NCBI GenBank assembly: GCA_034519525.1
Contig: JAXHOJ010000062.1
Coordinates: 1-64,000 of the forward strand
Direction of reading: 5' to 3'
Length of the DNA: 64,000 nucleotides
Source of the DNA: Gemmobacter sp034519525
Lineage (GTDB): Bacteria; Pseudomonadota; Alphaproteobacteria; Rhodobacterales; Rhodobacteraceae
Below the pieces are notes generated by a model that saw only the letters and a program-made list of their open reading frames with translations, searched no databases and was not told the origin of the DNA. How positions within the stretch are numbered: the first letter of the stretch is position 1; each line of letters starts with the position of its first letter. Below, piece by piece: positions 26,551-36,126 of this stretch. The translations under genes and the position numbers were made by a program.

Positions 26551-27299
26551 GCCAGCCAATCCCGAACCGAGGCCAGCTGCGGGCGGAAATAGGCGATGAT
26601 CCGGCCTTCGGGTGGGGCTGTGGCGGTTTCTCCCGCAGTTTCTCCCCAGGGGCTGACGCCATGCAGACACAGGTGGTGCATCAGGATCGCAGCACCCGGC
26701 CGCGCCGCAACATCCACCCTTCGGCAGGTCTCAAAGCACTGGCGTCGGGCAGCCGTATAGGCATCGGTAATATCCACCGTGCCCCAGCTTTCAGGCGGAT
26801 AGGGTGCCAGCGCCGCCAGCAGGGCCGCGCGCAGGATCACATGGCTGCCCTCCCAGATCGTCAGAGGCGCGGCATCCGGGCTGCAATCGGTCAGCGGCAG
26901 GCCCAGTATCCAGCCATGCGGCTCGGCGATGCGGCGGCGGCCGGTGGCATCGGCAATCAGCCCGTCCAGATGCGCGGCGCCGCGGTTGCGGCGAAAGGCA
27001 AAAGCCGCAGGTGTTTCGCCCTCTGACGGCTGGGGATAGCCGGGGCGGATGGTGGACAGCTGCGCCGGATGCAGCGGTTCAGGGCGCAGCCCCAGCACCT
27101 CCCACGGCAGCGGCACGCCTGCGATACTGCCATCCGGCGCATTGGGCAGCGCATCCAGCCCGACCAGCCAGGTGCCGCCACAGCGCCAGGTCTCGGTCGT
27201 GGCGGCAATGGCTGCGCGGGCCACCGGCAGGGCGGCTTCCGCCCAACGGGCAATCGCCGGATCAGGGCCGATGCGCTGCCAGCCCCGCCCGCTTACCAT
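26547..27299 (-). CDS. Phytanoyl-CoA dioxygenase-like protein
   Basis: The 250-residue protein resembles the PhyH group of Fe(II)/2-oxoglutarate oxygenases. Candidate iron ligands are the His and Asp of AAHLDGL (residues about 110-114) and a late His in MHHLCLHGVSPWG. An Arg in GRIIAYFRPQ would hold 2-oxoglutarate. Between them lies WILGLPLTD and the strand TIWEGSHVILRAALL. The assignment rests on motif spacing, and the substrate is unknown. Its start at ATG 27299 overlaps the end of the upstream permease, and its stop overlaps the GNAT start, so the three genes look like one operon. Confidence 0.6.
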   Translation of the reverse strand: MVSGRGWQRIGPDPAIARWAEAALPVARAAIAATTETWRCGGTWLVGLDALPNAPDGSIAGVPLPWEVLGLRPEPLHPAQLSTIRPGYPQPSEGETPAAFAFRRNRGAAHLDGLIADATGRRRIAEPHGWILGLPLTDCSPDAAPLTIWEGSHVILRAALLAALAPYPPESWGTVDITDAYTAARRQCFETCRRVDVAARPGAAILMHHLCLHGVSPWGETAGETATAPPEGRIIAYFRPQLASVRDWLA

Positions 27300-28087
27300 C
27301 CGGCCGCCTTGCGCAGCATGTTCAGCGCCACCACGATCAGGAACAGCGCGAAAGCCCGTTTCAGCGGCTTGGGATTCATCGCATGGGCCAGCCGCACGCC
27401 GAGCTTGGTGGTCAGCAATGTCATCGCCACGATCACCGCAAAGGCAGGCAGGTTGATCGCCCCCAGCGTATAGGGCGGCGCGCCGTCAACCGGCATGACC
27501 GCAAAACCGAGGGCCGAAGGGAGGGCGATAAACAGGCCAAAGCCCGAGGCGGTGGCCACCGCACGGTGGATCGGCACGCCATAAAGCGTCATCATCGGCA
27601 CCCCGAACGTGCCGCCGCCAATGCCCATCAGCACCGACAGAAAACCAAGGCCGCCGCCCATCGCCCATTTCCCCGGCCCCTGCGGCAGCGCCTGCCCCAA
27701 CCGCCAGTCGGCGCGGCCAAAAGCCATATAGGCCCCGGCCAGAAGCGCCAGAATTCCGAACAGCGCCTGCAGCGTACAGATTTCAGCTGGGTGGCCATGA
27801 AGAAGCCCGCCACCGCACCAATCGCAATGGCAGGCCCCCAGCCTTTCAGCACCGCCCATTCCACCGCACCCTTGGCATGATGGGCCCTGCACCGATTCGA
27901 ACGCGAGTCACCATGATGGTGGCCAGCGATGTGCCAAGGCAGACCTGCATCAGCTGTGGCCCGCCATAGCCCAGATGCGAAAACAGCGTAAGAAGAACGC
28001 AGGCACCAGAACAATGCCGCCCCCCACGCCCAGCAATCCGGCAATCACCCCGGCAATACCGCCGATCACGATCAGCAGCGCCAGCAT
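27293..28087 (-). pseudogene. TauE/SafE-family permease, at least three frameshifts
   Basis: Joined frames give a complete TauE/SafE membrane protein: IVIGGIAGVIAGLLGVGGGI from ATG 28087, then FSHLGYGGPQLMQVCLGTSL, GWGPAIAIGAVAGFFMATQL, LMGIGGGTFGVPMMTLYGVP and a C-terminal ALFLIVVALNMLRKAAGW ending at TAA 27293. Breaks fall near 28000, 27900 and 27785. The two GxGGG(T/I) half-repeats mark the family, which exports sulphite or organosulphur anions. With three breaks close together it may be a true pseudogene, but the error rate elsewhere leaves that open. Confidence 0.8.
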
Positions 28088-28259
28088 CGGCAGGAGAGGA
28101 CATAAGGTCAGGCATCAGGCGCTCTGTCTTGGCAGCGTTGACGCTTTGGGCTAGCATCGCACCAAGGCGCCGCGCCGCCAGATGCGCGATTTCTGCCCGT
28201 GCGCTAGAAACGGTTAGCGATTCGAACTAGCCACTTGTCTCTGAACTGGTTCCTCCCCC

Positions 28260-29473
28260 ATGTCCTCCTCCATGTTCCGTCCCGTGCTTGTGCTTGGGCT
28301 GCTGTCGGCCGTCGGGCCGTTTGCCATCGACATGTATCTGCCCGCTCTGCCCGCAATCGGCGCCGATCTGGGCGCCTCGGTGCAGGTGATGCAGACCACG
28401 ATCACCGCCTATTTCATCGCCTTTGGTCTGGCACAGCTGATCTACGGGCCTTGGGCCGATCAGGCAGGGCGCAAGCTGCCGCTTTATGCCGGGCTTGCGA
28501 TCTTCGTGATCGGCTCGGTGATCTGCACCTTTGCCCCGACGGCCGAATGGCTTGTGGCCGGGCGGTTCGTGCAGGGGCTGGGCGGGGCTGCCGTCATGGT
28601 GGTGCCCGCGTGCGATGATCCGTGATCTGGCGACCGGGGCATGAGGCCACGCAGGATGATGGCCTCGATCATGGTGGTGATTTCGGTGTCGCCCTTTCTG
28701 GCACCGCTGGCCGGCGCAGGGCTGATTGCCGTGGCTGACTGGCGGATGATCTTCGGCTTTCTGGGGCTGGCGGCGCTGGTCTCGATGGCCCTGACCCGCT
28801 TTACCCTGGCCGAAACCCTTGCCCATCGACAGAGCGCCTGCCGTTGATCGTGCGCGCGTATGCTGGTCAGGGAGCACCGCTGTCTGCTGCACCGACCGCG
28901 GCATTCATGGCGCTGACGTTTCTGGGCGGCTTTGCCATGGCGAGCTTTTTCGTCTTCATCGCCTCGGCCTCGTTCGTCTATGCGCAATCCTATGGGCTGA
29001 CGCCCACGCAGTTCTCCTTGGCTTTCGCGGTAAATGCGATGGGCTTTTTCGGCGCATCGCAGCTGGCTGCAAAATTCGGGCAGCGCTTTGGCGCGCATCG
29101 GGTGATGGTGGTGGCGACGCTGGGATTTGGCCTGTTCACCATCGGGCTGTTCCTGATCGGGCTGGCCGGGCTGGCGACCTTGTGGGTCACGATGGCCGGG
29201 TTGTTTCTGGCCAATGCCTGTCTTGGCCTTGTGATCCCCACAGCCATGGTTGTGGCGCTGGAGGAGCATGGGCCGATTGCGGGCCTCGCCTCTTCGCTGG
29301 GGGGCACGATGCAGATGCTGGCAGGCGGCGTCATGATTGCTGCCGCTGGCCCGTTCTTAGATGGCAGCGTGGTGCCGATGCTGGGCGCCATCGCGCTTTG
29401 TGGTGCGCTGGCCATGACACTGGCGCTGGTTGTGGCACGGCTGCCCGCAGCGCGGGGTCAGGCACGCGCCTGA
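28260..29473 (+). pseudogene. Bcr/CflA-type MFS drug transporter, two to three frameshifts
   Basis: From ATG 28260 the frames together give a 12-helix MFS protein of about 400 residues: FAIDMYLPALPAIGADLGAS (Bcr/CflA start), YGPWADQAGRKLPLYAGLAI (motif A), then SVSPFLAPLAGAGLIA and the C-terminal half from FMALTFLGGFAMASFFVF to LVVARLP. Breaks lie near 28610-28640, where a stop follows PACDDP, and near 28830-28850. Bcr/CflA members export drugs such as bicyclomycin, or small sulphur compounds, across the inner membrane. Each break is explained by a one- or two-base change. Confidence 0.82.
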
Positions 29474-29503
29474 CAACAGACTGCCGTGCCCTGGCGCGGC
29501 AGC

Positions 29504-30497
29504 TCAGGCCAGCACCTGCACCTCGGCCAGTGCTGCGTCGATCAGATCCAGCCCGGCCCCGGGGCGCGATGCGCCCTCGGACAACACCCGCCGCCAGCCG
29601 CGCGCCCCTGCCATTCCGGTGAACAGGCCCAGCATGTGGCGGGTGATCTGATGCAGCCGCCCGCCCGCAGCAAGATGCGCCAGGATATAGGGTTTCATCG
29701 CCTCGACCACGGCAAACCTGTCGGGCGCGTGATCCTCTCCCCACAAGCGATCCGCGCCGATCAGGGCATTGCCCGGGTCGTGATAGGCCGCGCGGCCGAT
29801 CATCACCCCATCCAGCCCCTGATCCAGCAGCGCCTGCGCCTGATCCAGCGTGGCGATGCCGCCATTGATGCAGATCGTCAGTTCGGGGAAGCGCTGTTTC
29901 ATCTGCAGGACAAGCGGGTAATCCAGCGGCGGGATCTCGCGGTTTTCCTTGGGGGAAAGCCCTTGCAGCCAGGCCTTGCGGGCATGGATCACGAAATGCG
30001 TGACCCCCGCCGCGGCCACGGTTTCGATGAAGCGCGGCAGCACCTCTGACGGTTCCTGATGATCAACCCCGATGCGGCATTTCACCGTCACCGGCACATC
30101 GGTTTCCCCCTGCATCGCCGCCACACATTCGGCCACCAGCGCCGGGCGTTCCATCAGCACGGCGCCGAAACAGCCCGACTGCACCCGGTCCGACGGGCAG
30201 CCGCAGTTCAGGTTGATCTCGTCATAGCCCCAGTCGCCGCGCAAGCGCCGTAGCCTGCGCGAGGTCGCGCGGGTCCGAACCGCCCAGCTGCAGGGCAATC
30301 GGGTGTTCTTCGGTGCTGTAATCCAGCAGCCGGGGTTTCGGGCCATGGATGATGGCGGGAGCCGTGACCATTTCGGTATAAAGCATGGCCCGCCGCGTCA
30401 TCAGACGGTGGAAGAACCGGCAATGGCGGTCGGTCCAATCCATCATCGGGGCGACGGATAGGCGGAAGATATTGTTATTATTTACTTTATTTTCCAT
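29504..30497 (-). CDS. dusA: tRNA-dihydrouridine(20/20a) synthase DusA, 5' end replaced by island (one apparent frameshift)
   Basis: DusA reduces U20/U20a in tRNA with FMN. From ATG 30497 the protein starts MENKVNNNNIFR, then the DusA core LSVAPMMDWTDRHCRFFHRL and YTEMVTAPAIIHG. After ATALARRL, near 30240, the frame slips and continues WGYDEINLNCGCPSDRVQSG (catalytic Cys), VKCRIGVDH, FVIHARKAWLQGLSP, INGGI and GVMIGRAAYHDP. The first 12 codons are AT-rich and differ from the displaced dusA start at 54279. The island therefore supplied this 5' end, as dusA-integrating elements do. The frameshift at 30240 looks like the other one-base errors in the window. Confidence 0.9.
30439..30461. repeat. 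Island attachment repeat, left copy (in dusA)
   Basis: This 23-bp sequence, beginning TCCATCATCGGGG and ending GACGGATAG, recurs exactly at 54233-54255. It encodes dusA residues LSVAPMMD on the minus strand, a position known as an integration target of tyrosine-integrase islands. Confidence 0.88.
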
Positions 30498-30616
30498 GTT
30501 CCGCAATAGTTCCGCGTATTTTTTTCGACAGATTTTCTCGTGTTTTCAACGGTTTTCGTTCGTTCTGGTTTCTGCTTTGCTTAAGATTAGCAAGAATCAG
30601 GGCCAGTCATAAGCAA

Positions 30617-30930
30617 ATGGGAACCATCACCGAACGCACGCTGAAAGACGGATAGCAGGTCTATACCGCACAAGTGCGGGTGATGCGAGATGGCAAGAAG
30701 GCTTCGGCATCCGCGACCTTCGAGCGTAGGGCTGCCGCCGAAGCCTGGTTGCGCCGCAAAGAGGTTGATGTGGCCAAGCCAGGCGGCTTTGAGAAGATCT
30801 CCCAGGCCCGCATGAGCGGCGTGACCCTTGGCGATGCCATAGATCAATACATCGCGCACAGCGAGAAGGAGATGGGCAAGACAAAGGCGCAGGTGCTGCG
30901 AGCGATCAAGGGCCACGGCATCGCGGATAG
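30617..30930 (+). pseudogene. Tyrosine integrase, N-terminal remnant
   Basis: From ATG 30617 the frame reads MGTITERTLKDG, then TAG (30653-30655), then QVYTAQVRVMRDGKKASASATFE and the core-binding start GVTLGDAIDQYIAHSEKEMGK, ending near AIKGHGIA. This matches the arm-binding and core-binding domains of a phage-type integrase. The catalytic domain with its Arg-His-Arg-Tyr residues is absent. It is divergent from dusA, 119 bases from the dusA start, as expected for a dusA-specific integrase. The early stop and truncation make it inactive. Confidence 0.8.
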
Positions 30931-31031
30931 AGCAGCCCCCGCCCCCGGTACATCAGAGTGCGGCCGCAGCCGGAACAGTGAACCTTCACCGTGATTCCTT
31001 CATCCAGCAGATCGCGCACCCGAACAGCCAT
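30906..31031 (-). CDS. Small Cys-containing protein behind a LexA box, possibly truncated
   Basis: From ATG 31031 the frame gives MAVRVRDLLDEGITVKVHC, then SGCGRTLMYRGRGLLYPRC, ending at 30906. The CSGCG pair and a later Cys could bind a metal. The last residues overlap the integrase remnant on the other strand, so the 3' end is probably lost at a junction. A LexA-type box lies 6-20 bases upstream of the start. I do not recognise the family and propose only that it belonged to an SOS-controlled phage or island gene. Confidence 0.45.
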   Translation of the reverse strand: MAVRVRDLLDEGITVKVHCSGCGRTLMYRGRGLLYPRCRGP

Positions 31032-31036
31032 GCCGG

Positions 31037-31051
31037 GAACATAAAGTGAAC
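31037..31051. promoter_or_regulatory. Alphaproteobacterial LexA (SOS) box
   Basis: GAACATAAAGTGAAC has the direct-repeat form GAAC-N7-GAAC (GTTC-N7-GTTC on the other strand) known for alphaproteobacterial LexA. It lies just upstream of the small minus-strand gene starting at 31031. Confidence 0.6.
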
Positions 31052-31092
31052 AAGTGTATTCTGGAAGATGGCGCTTCAGACCGGCGCGACTC

Positions 31093-31240
31093 TTAAACCA
31101 GTGCGCTGGCATCGGCGGCGATCTCTTGCGCCGATCTGGCCAGCGCCGGGTTTCGCGCTTCGAGCTACCGCTTGCGATATCGCCTTCATGCGCCGGGTCA
31201 GCGCTTCGGCCCCTTGAACATAGCGGCCCAGCAAACGGCC
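31093..31240 (-). pseudogene. Remnant of HK97-gp10-like phage gene
   Basis: On the minus strand the frame gives GRYVQGAEALTRRMKAISQA then VARSAKP. After a one-base slip it continues ALARSAQEIAADASALV and stops at TAA 31095-31093. This resembles the start of HK97 gp10-type head-tail proteins (a short helix with LxxRMKAIxxAV, then paired helices). Only about 50 residues remain, so the identification is tentative. It is consistent with prophage lysis and tail genes elsewhere in the island. Confidence 0.4.
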
Positions 31241-31625
31241 TCGGGTTCAGGCTGATAGCCGGTGACACGGGTTTTGATCGGCGACAGCAGATCATTCACC
31301 CCGAACGGAAGCTGGTAGGCGCTGGCAAAAGTGACAGCTCGCGAGCTTCATCTGATGCGCGACCATCAGAAGTGGGCAGTCGGTGGTCCGCGCAGTATTA
31401 TCGACCGCTGCATGACACAGCGCGGTCATGTTGTCTTGAGCGACCTATGCCGCGGCTAACGCCCGAAACTTAAGGCGGGGTGGATCGCGCACTGCCCCGA
31501 CACAGCAAGCGCTGCTGCCCGAGGAAAGCCGCAAGGCGGGAACAAAGCAGTAACTACATCTGTCGCACACCTTGCAGGGTTGCAGCGCAAGCTCGCACTG
31601 AACTATGGAGGGCATCAACCTGAGT
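31241..31625. other. Decayed prophage-like stretch, no intact gene
   Basis: Only broken frames are present. A minus-strand fragment VNDLLSPIKTRVTGYQPEPE (about 31240-31300) could be another phage structural remnant. Nothing else is recognisable. Confidence 0.4.
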
Positions 31626-33987
31626 CTAGAAGATCAGGTCGTCGTGCTCGATTATCGAATTTAAAACCTTTATAGAAAAATCGGAAACACGATCACCATC
31701 TATGTCAGCGCAAATAAGCGAATTTCCATCCGCTGTCCTATAAAAAATAATCTCATTACCGGTGCCCGTGAAAAATCGTGCATTTCGAAATTCCCAATCG
31801 GATGCCCCAACGGAAATAGACCTCATATCGATCAGATCACGGCCATGCTCGAAGTCTACAATAGTATCACGATTCATATGTTTTCTAAGAGATTCGCTTT
31901 CATCTTTAAAGACGAATAGGTCGCGACCCTCACCGCCATAGAGGTAATCTTTTCCTGTACCCCCAAAAATTGTATCATCTCCACTCCCACCATAAACTTT
32001 GTCTTGGCCTGCACCGGCAGAAATTCTGTCATTTCCATTTCCGCCGTATGCATAGTCGTGACCACTGGCGCCGTGTATGATATCATCACCTGCCCCACCA
32101 AACAAAGTGTCTCCAGCCGAAAATACATACGCAAAGGACAGGTCGCTTGCTCTATTGGAGTCAGCAAAAATTCTATCTTGCCCCGCCCCACCACTCAGAT
32201 AGTCCGCCCCAAGACCACCATGGATGGTGTCATTTCCGGACAGACCGACCAAGTGATCAGCTCCATTGTTTCCCATAATTCGATCTGATCCAGTACCACC
32301 ATACGCAGTGTCCGCAAATTTACCGCCGTAGAAAATATCGTTACCTGCACCACATAACACATCAGCACGACCACCACCTGAGATGATGGTGTCATTTCCC
32401 GCTAGAGCATGAGTAACAACGCTTGCCCTTGGCAAGACCAAGTTATCAGCCGTTTGCGATCCAGTAACTTCAGCCCCTACGATGTCTGATTCCTTGTAAA
32501 CAACTATTCTCACAACCTCATGCAGCTGGTTTGTCTGGAAAAATAGAGTGCTTCCCCGAACCGAGACCGCAGCATCCCCAACACTCGGCATATCGTGTAG
32601 ACCACCAATGCGGCCATTTTCGTCTACGGTTCCGAGCCGAGTTCCAAAGACTTTTCCAATAGCTCCGAAGTCATCCAATCGAATTTTAACGTTCTGTGCA
32701 CCACCCTTCCCGGCAGTCACAAAGAACACCACCTTGATGTCGTCTGCATATGCCTTTAAAAAGTATGGCTGCTTATCAACTTCTGCCTTTGAATAGTTTC
32801 CTGTGTCCAGAAGCTTGGTACCAACCAAACTTTCTGCCATCAACTTGTAAGCTTCAGCCGCGTGCGTAAAGACAAGATCTCCTTTCGAATTTACATAGCT
32901 CAAATTGACATTCTCAGGACCAGTATCACGCACACCCCACGCCGACGACATCGACGCCCCAAGCTCATTCATACTGGCGAATAGAGCTATGCTTGATGCT
33001 GCGGCCGAAAGGCTGGGAGCATCCCGGCTGCTTCCGCCACCAGATACTGACCACGCCGATATATTCAACAGGATATCTGAATGATCGCCGGTTCCATGGC
33101 GAACTTCCCGAAGCATTTCGATGAGAGGAGCGACGTCACCGGCACCGCGGGAGTAGTCCTCCGCTCGCTCTGCATCAAGGTAGCTCTTGCTCAAAAGATG
33201 CACACGCAAAACATCTACTCTCTGCCAGAGCTTCTCTTACCTCTTTTGAAGAAAGCCCCATCTGTGCAATTTCTGAGCCATAACTGTCGATCAGCTTCAA
33301 AGTTGCTTTTTCAGACCAGCCTGCCTGAAGACTGATCTTGAAAGTCTCAGCCAGCTCAGGATTTCGATCACGGAATGACTTTACCTCATCAAGAATCCAC
33401 GCAGATACAATCGCGTAGTCCCTCTGAGACTTCCATGCAAGCCCTTCGTTTCCAATGTCAATTACCAGGTTGTCTGGCAGCTCGCCAAAGGCGCCTTGTA
33501 CAAGTAGTTTGTTCAGAAATTTTCGAACATCCTCTCTGCATGACGCCTCTTCCCCAACATATCGGATGGTTGGCAAGATCAACTGAAAGCTGCCTGTGGT
33601 CATCCGCGCGAGCTCTAGCATTTTCGACAGCCCCCACGATCCTTCCACTATCTGCGAGTCCGCAATCAGGTCGTCATATGAAAGATCATAGAAGCGCTCA
33701 CCTGAGCCACTTTGGCGCACAAATCCGCGCTCATCAATAATACCAGTTTCTGATAAAGTGCCCCCCGGCCAGCGAATGTGACACGCGCTAAGATGCGCTA
33801 GGGCTACCTCCTGAACCCTGCCATACCCCTCGCCCAAACCCATAGAGATGAACCCAAACATCTCAGACTTGACATCCATGACACTTGTTTCTGTCATAGC
33901 GTTTCCGTCAGTCGCTCCAGATAAGCTTTCATCATGCCAGAACTCTGCCAGCTCTGCGAAAGCCTTGTAGGAAATTTGGCTAGACAT
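31626..33987 (-). CDS. RTX-type secreted protein with glycosidase-like N-terminus (one apparent frameshift)
   Basis: From ATG 33987 the N-terminal 260 residues resemble a TIM-barrel glycoside-hydrolase-like domain (AHLSACHIRWPGGTLSETG, LVIDIGNEGLAWKS). Near 33221 one extra A shifts the frame from ALAE into VDVLRVHLLSKSYLDAERAE. The C-terminal third has Ca2+-binding RTX nonapeptides (GGAGDDIIHG, GGNGNDRIS, GGSGDDTIFG, GGEGRDLFVF) and a hydrophobic tail typical of type I secretion substrates. The corrected protein has about 786 residues. No type I exporter genes are near. Its lower GC content indicates acquisition. The sugar specificity, if any, is unknown. Confidence 0.8.
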
Positions 33988-34167
33988 GTGACCTCCGGCA
34001 AAGATGTCGATTTCTCGACACCTTCACTCAGAAGTCGGTATATCTTTTAGGCGCCAATTCCTAAAAGTGTGGCCACTTTTTGATTAATTTTGATAATTTT
34101 ATCCAATTTTTATTAAGCTGAAGCCCGACCATATCACTCATCATCCCAAATCTGACAAGCCGCACGC

Positions 34168-34734
34168 TCAATGCACATATTTGTTGAACCGAAACATATC
34201 GTCACAAATTACCCCCCCCCTTTCTGGAACTGAAACGTCCCACTGTTCATATATAATTTCAAGGAGATACTGATTGTATCTTGCCAGACACCACTTCATT
34301 CTCTCAAGAAGCAGATCCTCTTTCAGGTCCCGATCATCGCCCATATATTCCATAAAGCAATGCCTTATAAGATCTTCAATTATAAATTGCAGCATCGACA
34401 TTAAACCGGATGGATCGTGCATGAATGCCTCATGGCTTACATGTGACTGAGTCATTGCTTCTTGAATATATGCAATTTCATTAGCTACATACTCGGCCAA
34501 TTCATTTGCCCACGAACTGGGCATTCCTCCCTCCAGGCTTTCATAGATGAGAAAGTATATTGTGTCATAGATATTCGGCCACCTAAACCGAGCAGGGATA
34601 CTTGGTTCTAAAACGACAGACTTCTCCACTCTAGTGCTGTATATTTTCTCGGTTTCTGATTTCTCCCTGACCAGCATTTCGCCTAAGGTCGTCATGTCGA
34701 TTGGCACTTGCACGACGGGAACATAGTATTTCAT
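34168..34734 (-). CDS. Hypothetical protein (188 aa), AT-rich
   Basis: From ATG 34734 the product starts MKYYVPVVQVPIDMTTLGEM and contains a long acidic, helical middle (ANELAEYVANEIAYIQEAM, IIEDLIRHCFMEYMGDDRDL). There is no signal peptide or clear membrane segment. I do not recognise a family. Its composition matches the neighbouring RTX gene and contrasts with the high-GC chromosome, so the two were probably acquired together. It lies 180 bases upstream of the RTX gene on the same strand and could be its partner or immunity-like factor, but only position suggests this. Confidence 0.55.
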   Translation of the reverse strand: MKYYVPVVQVPIDMTTLGEMLVREKSETEKIYSTRVEKSVVLEPSIPARFRWPNIYDTIYFLIYESLEGGMPSSWANELAEYVANEIAYIQEAMTQSHVSHEAFMHDPSGLMSMLQFIIEDLIRHCFMEYMGDDRDLKEDLLLERMKWCLARYNQYLLEIIYEQWDVSVPERGGVICDDMFRFNKYVH

Positions 34735-35140
34735 GTCATGCCCTTATGGTTCTGGTTTTTCTGGATTCGGTGGCTTGATAAGTTTAGTGGGCTGCTCTCC
34801 ACTGCCTAAGTTTCGACAAACTGGTTAAGAAAGTGTTTAGCACACGCACAGGAATATCTCACGTCACCCACAAAGAAGAAAATTATCTTCGTTGTTTCCA
34901 CTATAGAAAAAATCTGGCAGCATTATGTACGATTCTATGCTAGCTCTGGTATAGTTCTTAGTGAAGCAGGCGCTTTCGCGTGTTCACTCTACCCCGGTGT
35001 CCACTCTACCATGCTTCCCTCAGGCGGTCGCAATGCCCGCCTGCCATCATCTTCCAGCTGGCCAGGCCTCAGCGCTGCCCCTGCCGGGCAGCGCGAATCA
35101 AGCCCCCTCACCTCGCCCCGCCCCTCGCCTTCGCCACCCG
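34735..35140. other. AT-rich spacer, then degraded phage flank
   Basis: Bases 34735-34960 are AT-rich with no gene and probably hold the promoter of the 188-residue protein. Bases 34960-35140 are GC-rich and continue the decayed lysis module, since the holin-like frame reads through a stop here. Confidence 0.4.
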
Positions 35141-35290
35141 CTACCAGGCCACGGTCGCGGCCCACAGCACCAGCCCCGCCAGCGCCTGCGCCAGATCATT
35201 CAGCGACACGGCTACCATCCCGGTGCCCGCGAGCCAAGCCGCCACGGGCAGCAGACGCAGGCGGATAAACAGTGCGATTTGTCCGGTCAT
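35141..35290 (-). pseudogene. Holin-like small phage protein, copy 1 (truncated)
   Basis: ATG 35290 opens MTGQIALFIRLRLLPVAAWL, then a hydrophobic GLVLWAATVAW ending in TAG. Compared with copy 2 (40514-40720) it lacks the internal stretch YDEAAGTLA. It also has TAG where copy 2 has TCG, losing the basic tail RVAKARGG. Two hydrophobic segments next to an endolysin suggest a holin or accessory lysis protein, but I do not recognise a named family. It directly follows the broken endolysin. Confidence 0.6.
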
Positions 35291-35779
35291 GTTCAAAGCT
35301 CCTTGAAGGTCAGAACGAGCCGCACCGGCAGGGCGGCGTGCAGGGTGGTCGGGGCGTTCAGGTTGCGCGTGGTCCAGTACCAGACCGGCCCCAGCCCTTC
35401 CCAAGGATCGGTCAGCACCTAATCAGGCACCGCCACTAAATCCGGCGCGGGCAGGCCGCTGCCCCGGTACCAATCGCGATACTGGCGATAGTTGGATTGC
35501 CCCGCGCCTGCGAAAGCGGTAGCCGTCGCCATCGAGGGCGGCGGTATTACCAAGATCGGTGCGGCGGTCATAGCGCTTCTGCGCCGCCGTCGGCCCCCAG
35601 ATTTCCCGGTCATAGCGGAAGGCGCAGCTCTCATGCGCCAGCTGGCCGAGGTAATGCGCCAGCCGGCGCGGCCGATCCAGCCCCGAGGGCCGCGCCACCA
35701 GCCCGGCGATCACGCTGCGCATGTTGCTGTTGGCACTAGCGCCCGCGATGGCGGCCAGCGCTGCTGCAGTCACCTGCAT
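35291..35779 (-). pseudogene. GH19 endolysin, copy 1 (degraded)
   Basis: From ATG 35779 the protein begins as in the intact-looking copy at 41412 (MQVTAAALAAIAGASANSNM, YLGQLAHESCAFRYDREIWG). The frame then breaks after DGDGYRF. A stop interrupts VAVPD (near 35420), and the segment covering the second half of the domain and most of the C-terminal region is deleted, leaving only the final LTFKEL. It is clearly a dead paralogue of the endolysin at 40723-41412, about 5.5 kb away in the same orientation. Confidence 0.8.
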
Positions 35780-35842
35780 ATGTTTCTCCTTGAAATGGAA
35801 AAGCCCCGCGCGGTGGCGAGGCGTTGGGCCGTCAAGGCCTGC

Positions 35843-35875
35843 TTGACCGGCAGCTACTTTCTGTATATACAGAAA
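35843..35875 (+). promoter_or_regulatory. brnTA promoter with palindromic operator
   Basis: TTGACC (35843-35848) and TATACA (35866-35871) are spaced by 17 bases. The perfect 18-base palindrome TTTCTGTATATACAGAAA (35858-35875) covers the -10 box, which suits autorepression by the BrnTA complex. The start codon at 35881 is so close that the mRNA may be leaderless. Confidence 0.7.
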
Positions 35876-35880
35876 TCATC

Positions 35881-36126
35881 ATGATGATTGTCTGGGACGA
35901 GCCGAAACGGCAAAGCAACCTCGCCAAGCACGGTCTGGATTTTGCCGATCTGACGGTTGATTTCTTCCTCTCTGCCCTTGTTGTCGAAGCCGAAAACCGC
36001 CGCTTCAAGGCCCTTGGCCGCTTTGCCGATGGCAGCATTGCCGTCGTCTTCGCCACACTCGGCAGCGAAGGGGTTTCCGTAATCTCGATGCGTCCCGCCA
36101 GCCTGAAGGAAAGGAGCCTGCTGTGA
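35881..36126 (+). CDS. brnT: BrnT-family ribonuclease toxin
   Basis: The 81-residue product fits the BrnT/RelE-fold toxin that cleaves RNA and halts translation. It starts MMIVWDEPKRQSNLAKHGLDF (the WDxxKxxxNxxKHG signature) and has RFKALGRFADG and VISMRPASLKER, with the catalytic basic residues near the end. ATG 35881 or 35884 may be used. The gene overlaps brnA by four bases. A promoter with a palindrome over the -10 box lies immediately upstream. The pair is intact and is one of two toxin-antitoxin modules in the island. Confidence 0.9.
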   Translation: MMIVWDEPKRQSNLAKHGLDFADLTVDFFLSALVVEAENRRFKALGRFADGSIAVVFATLGSEGVSVISMRPASLKERSLL

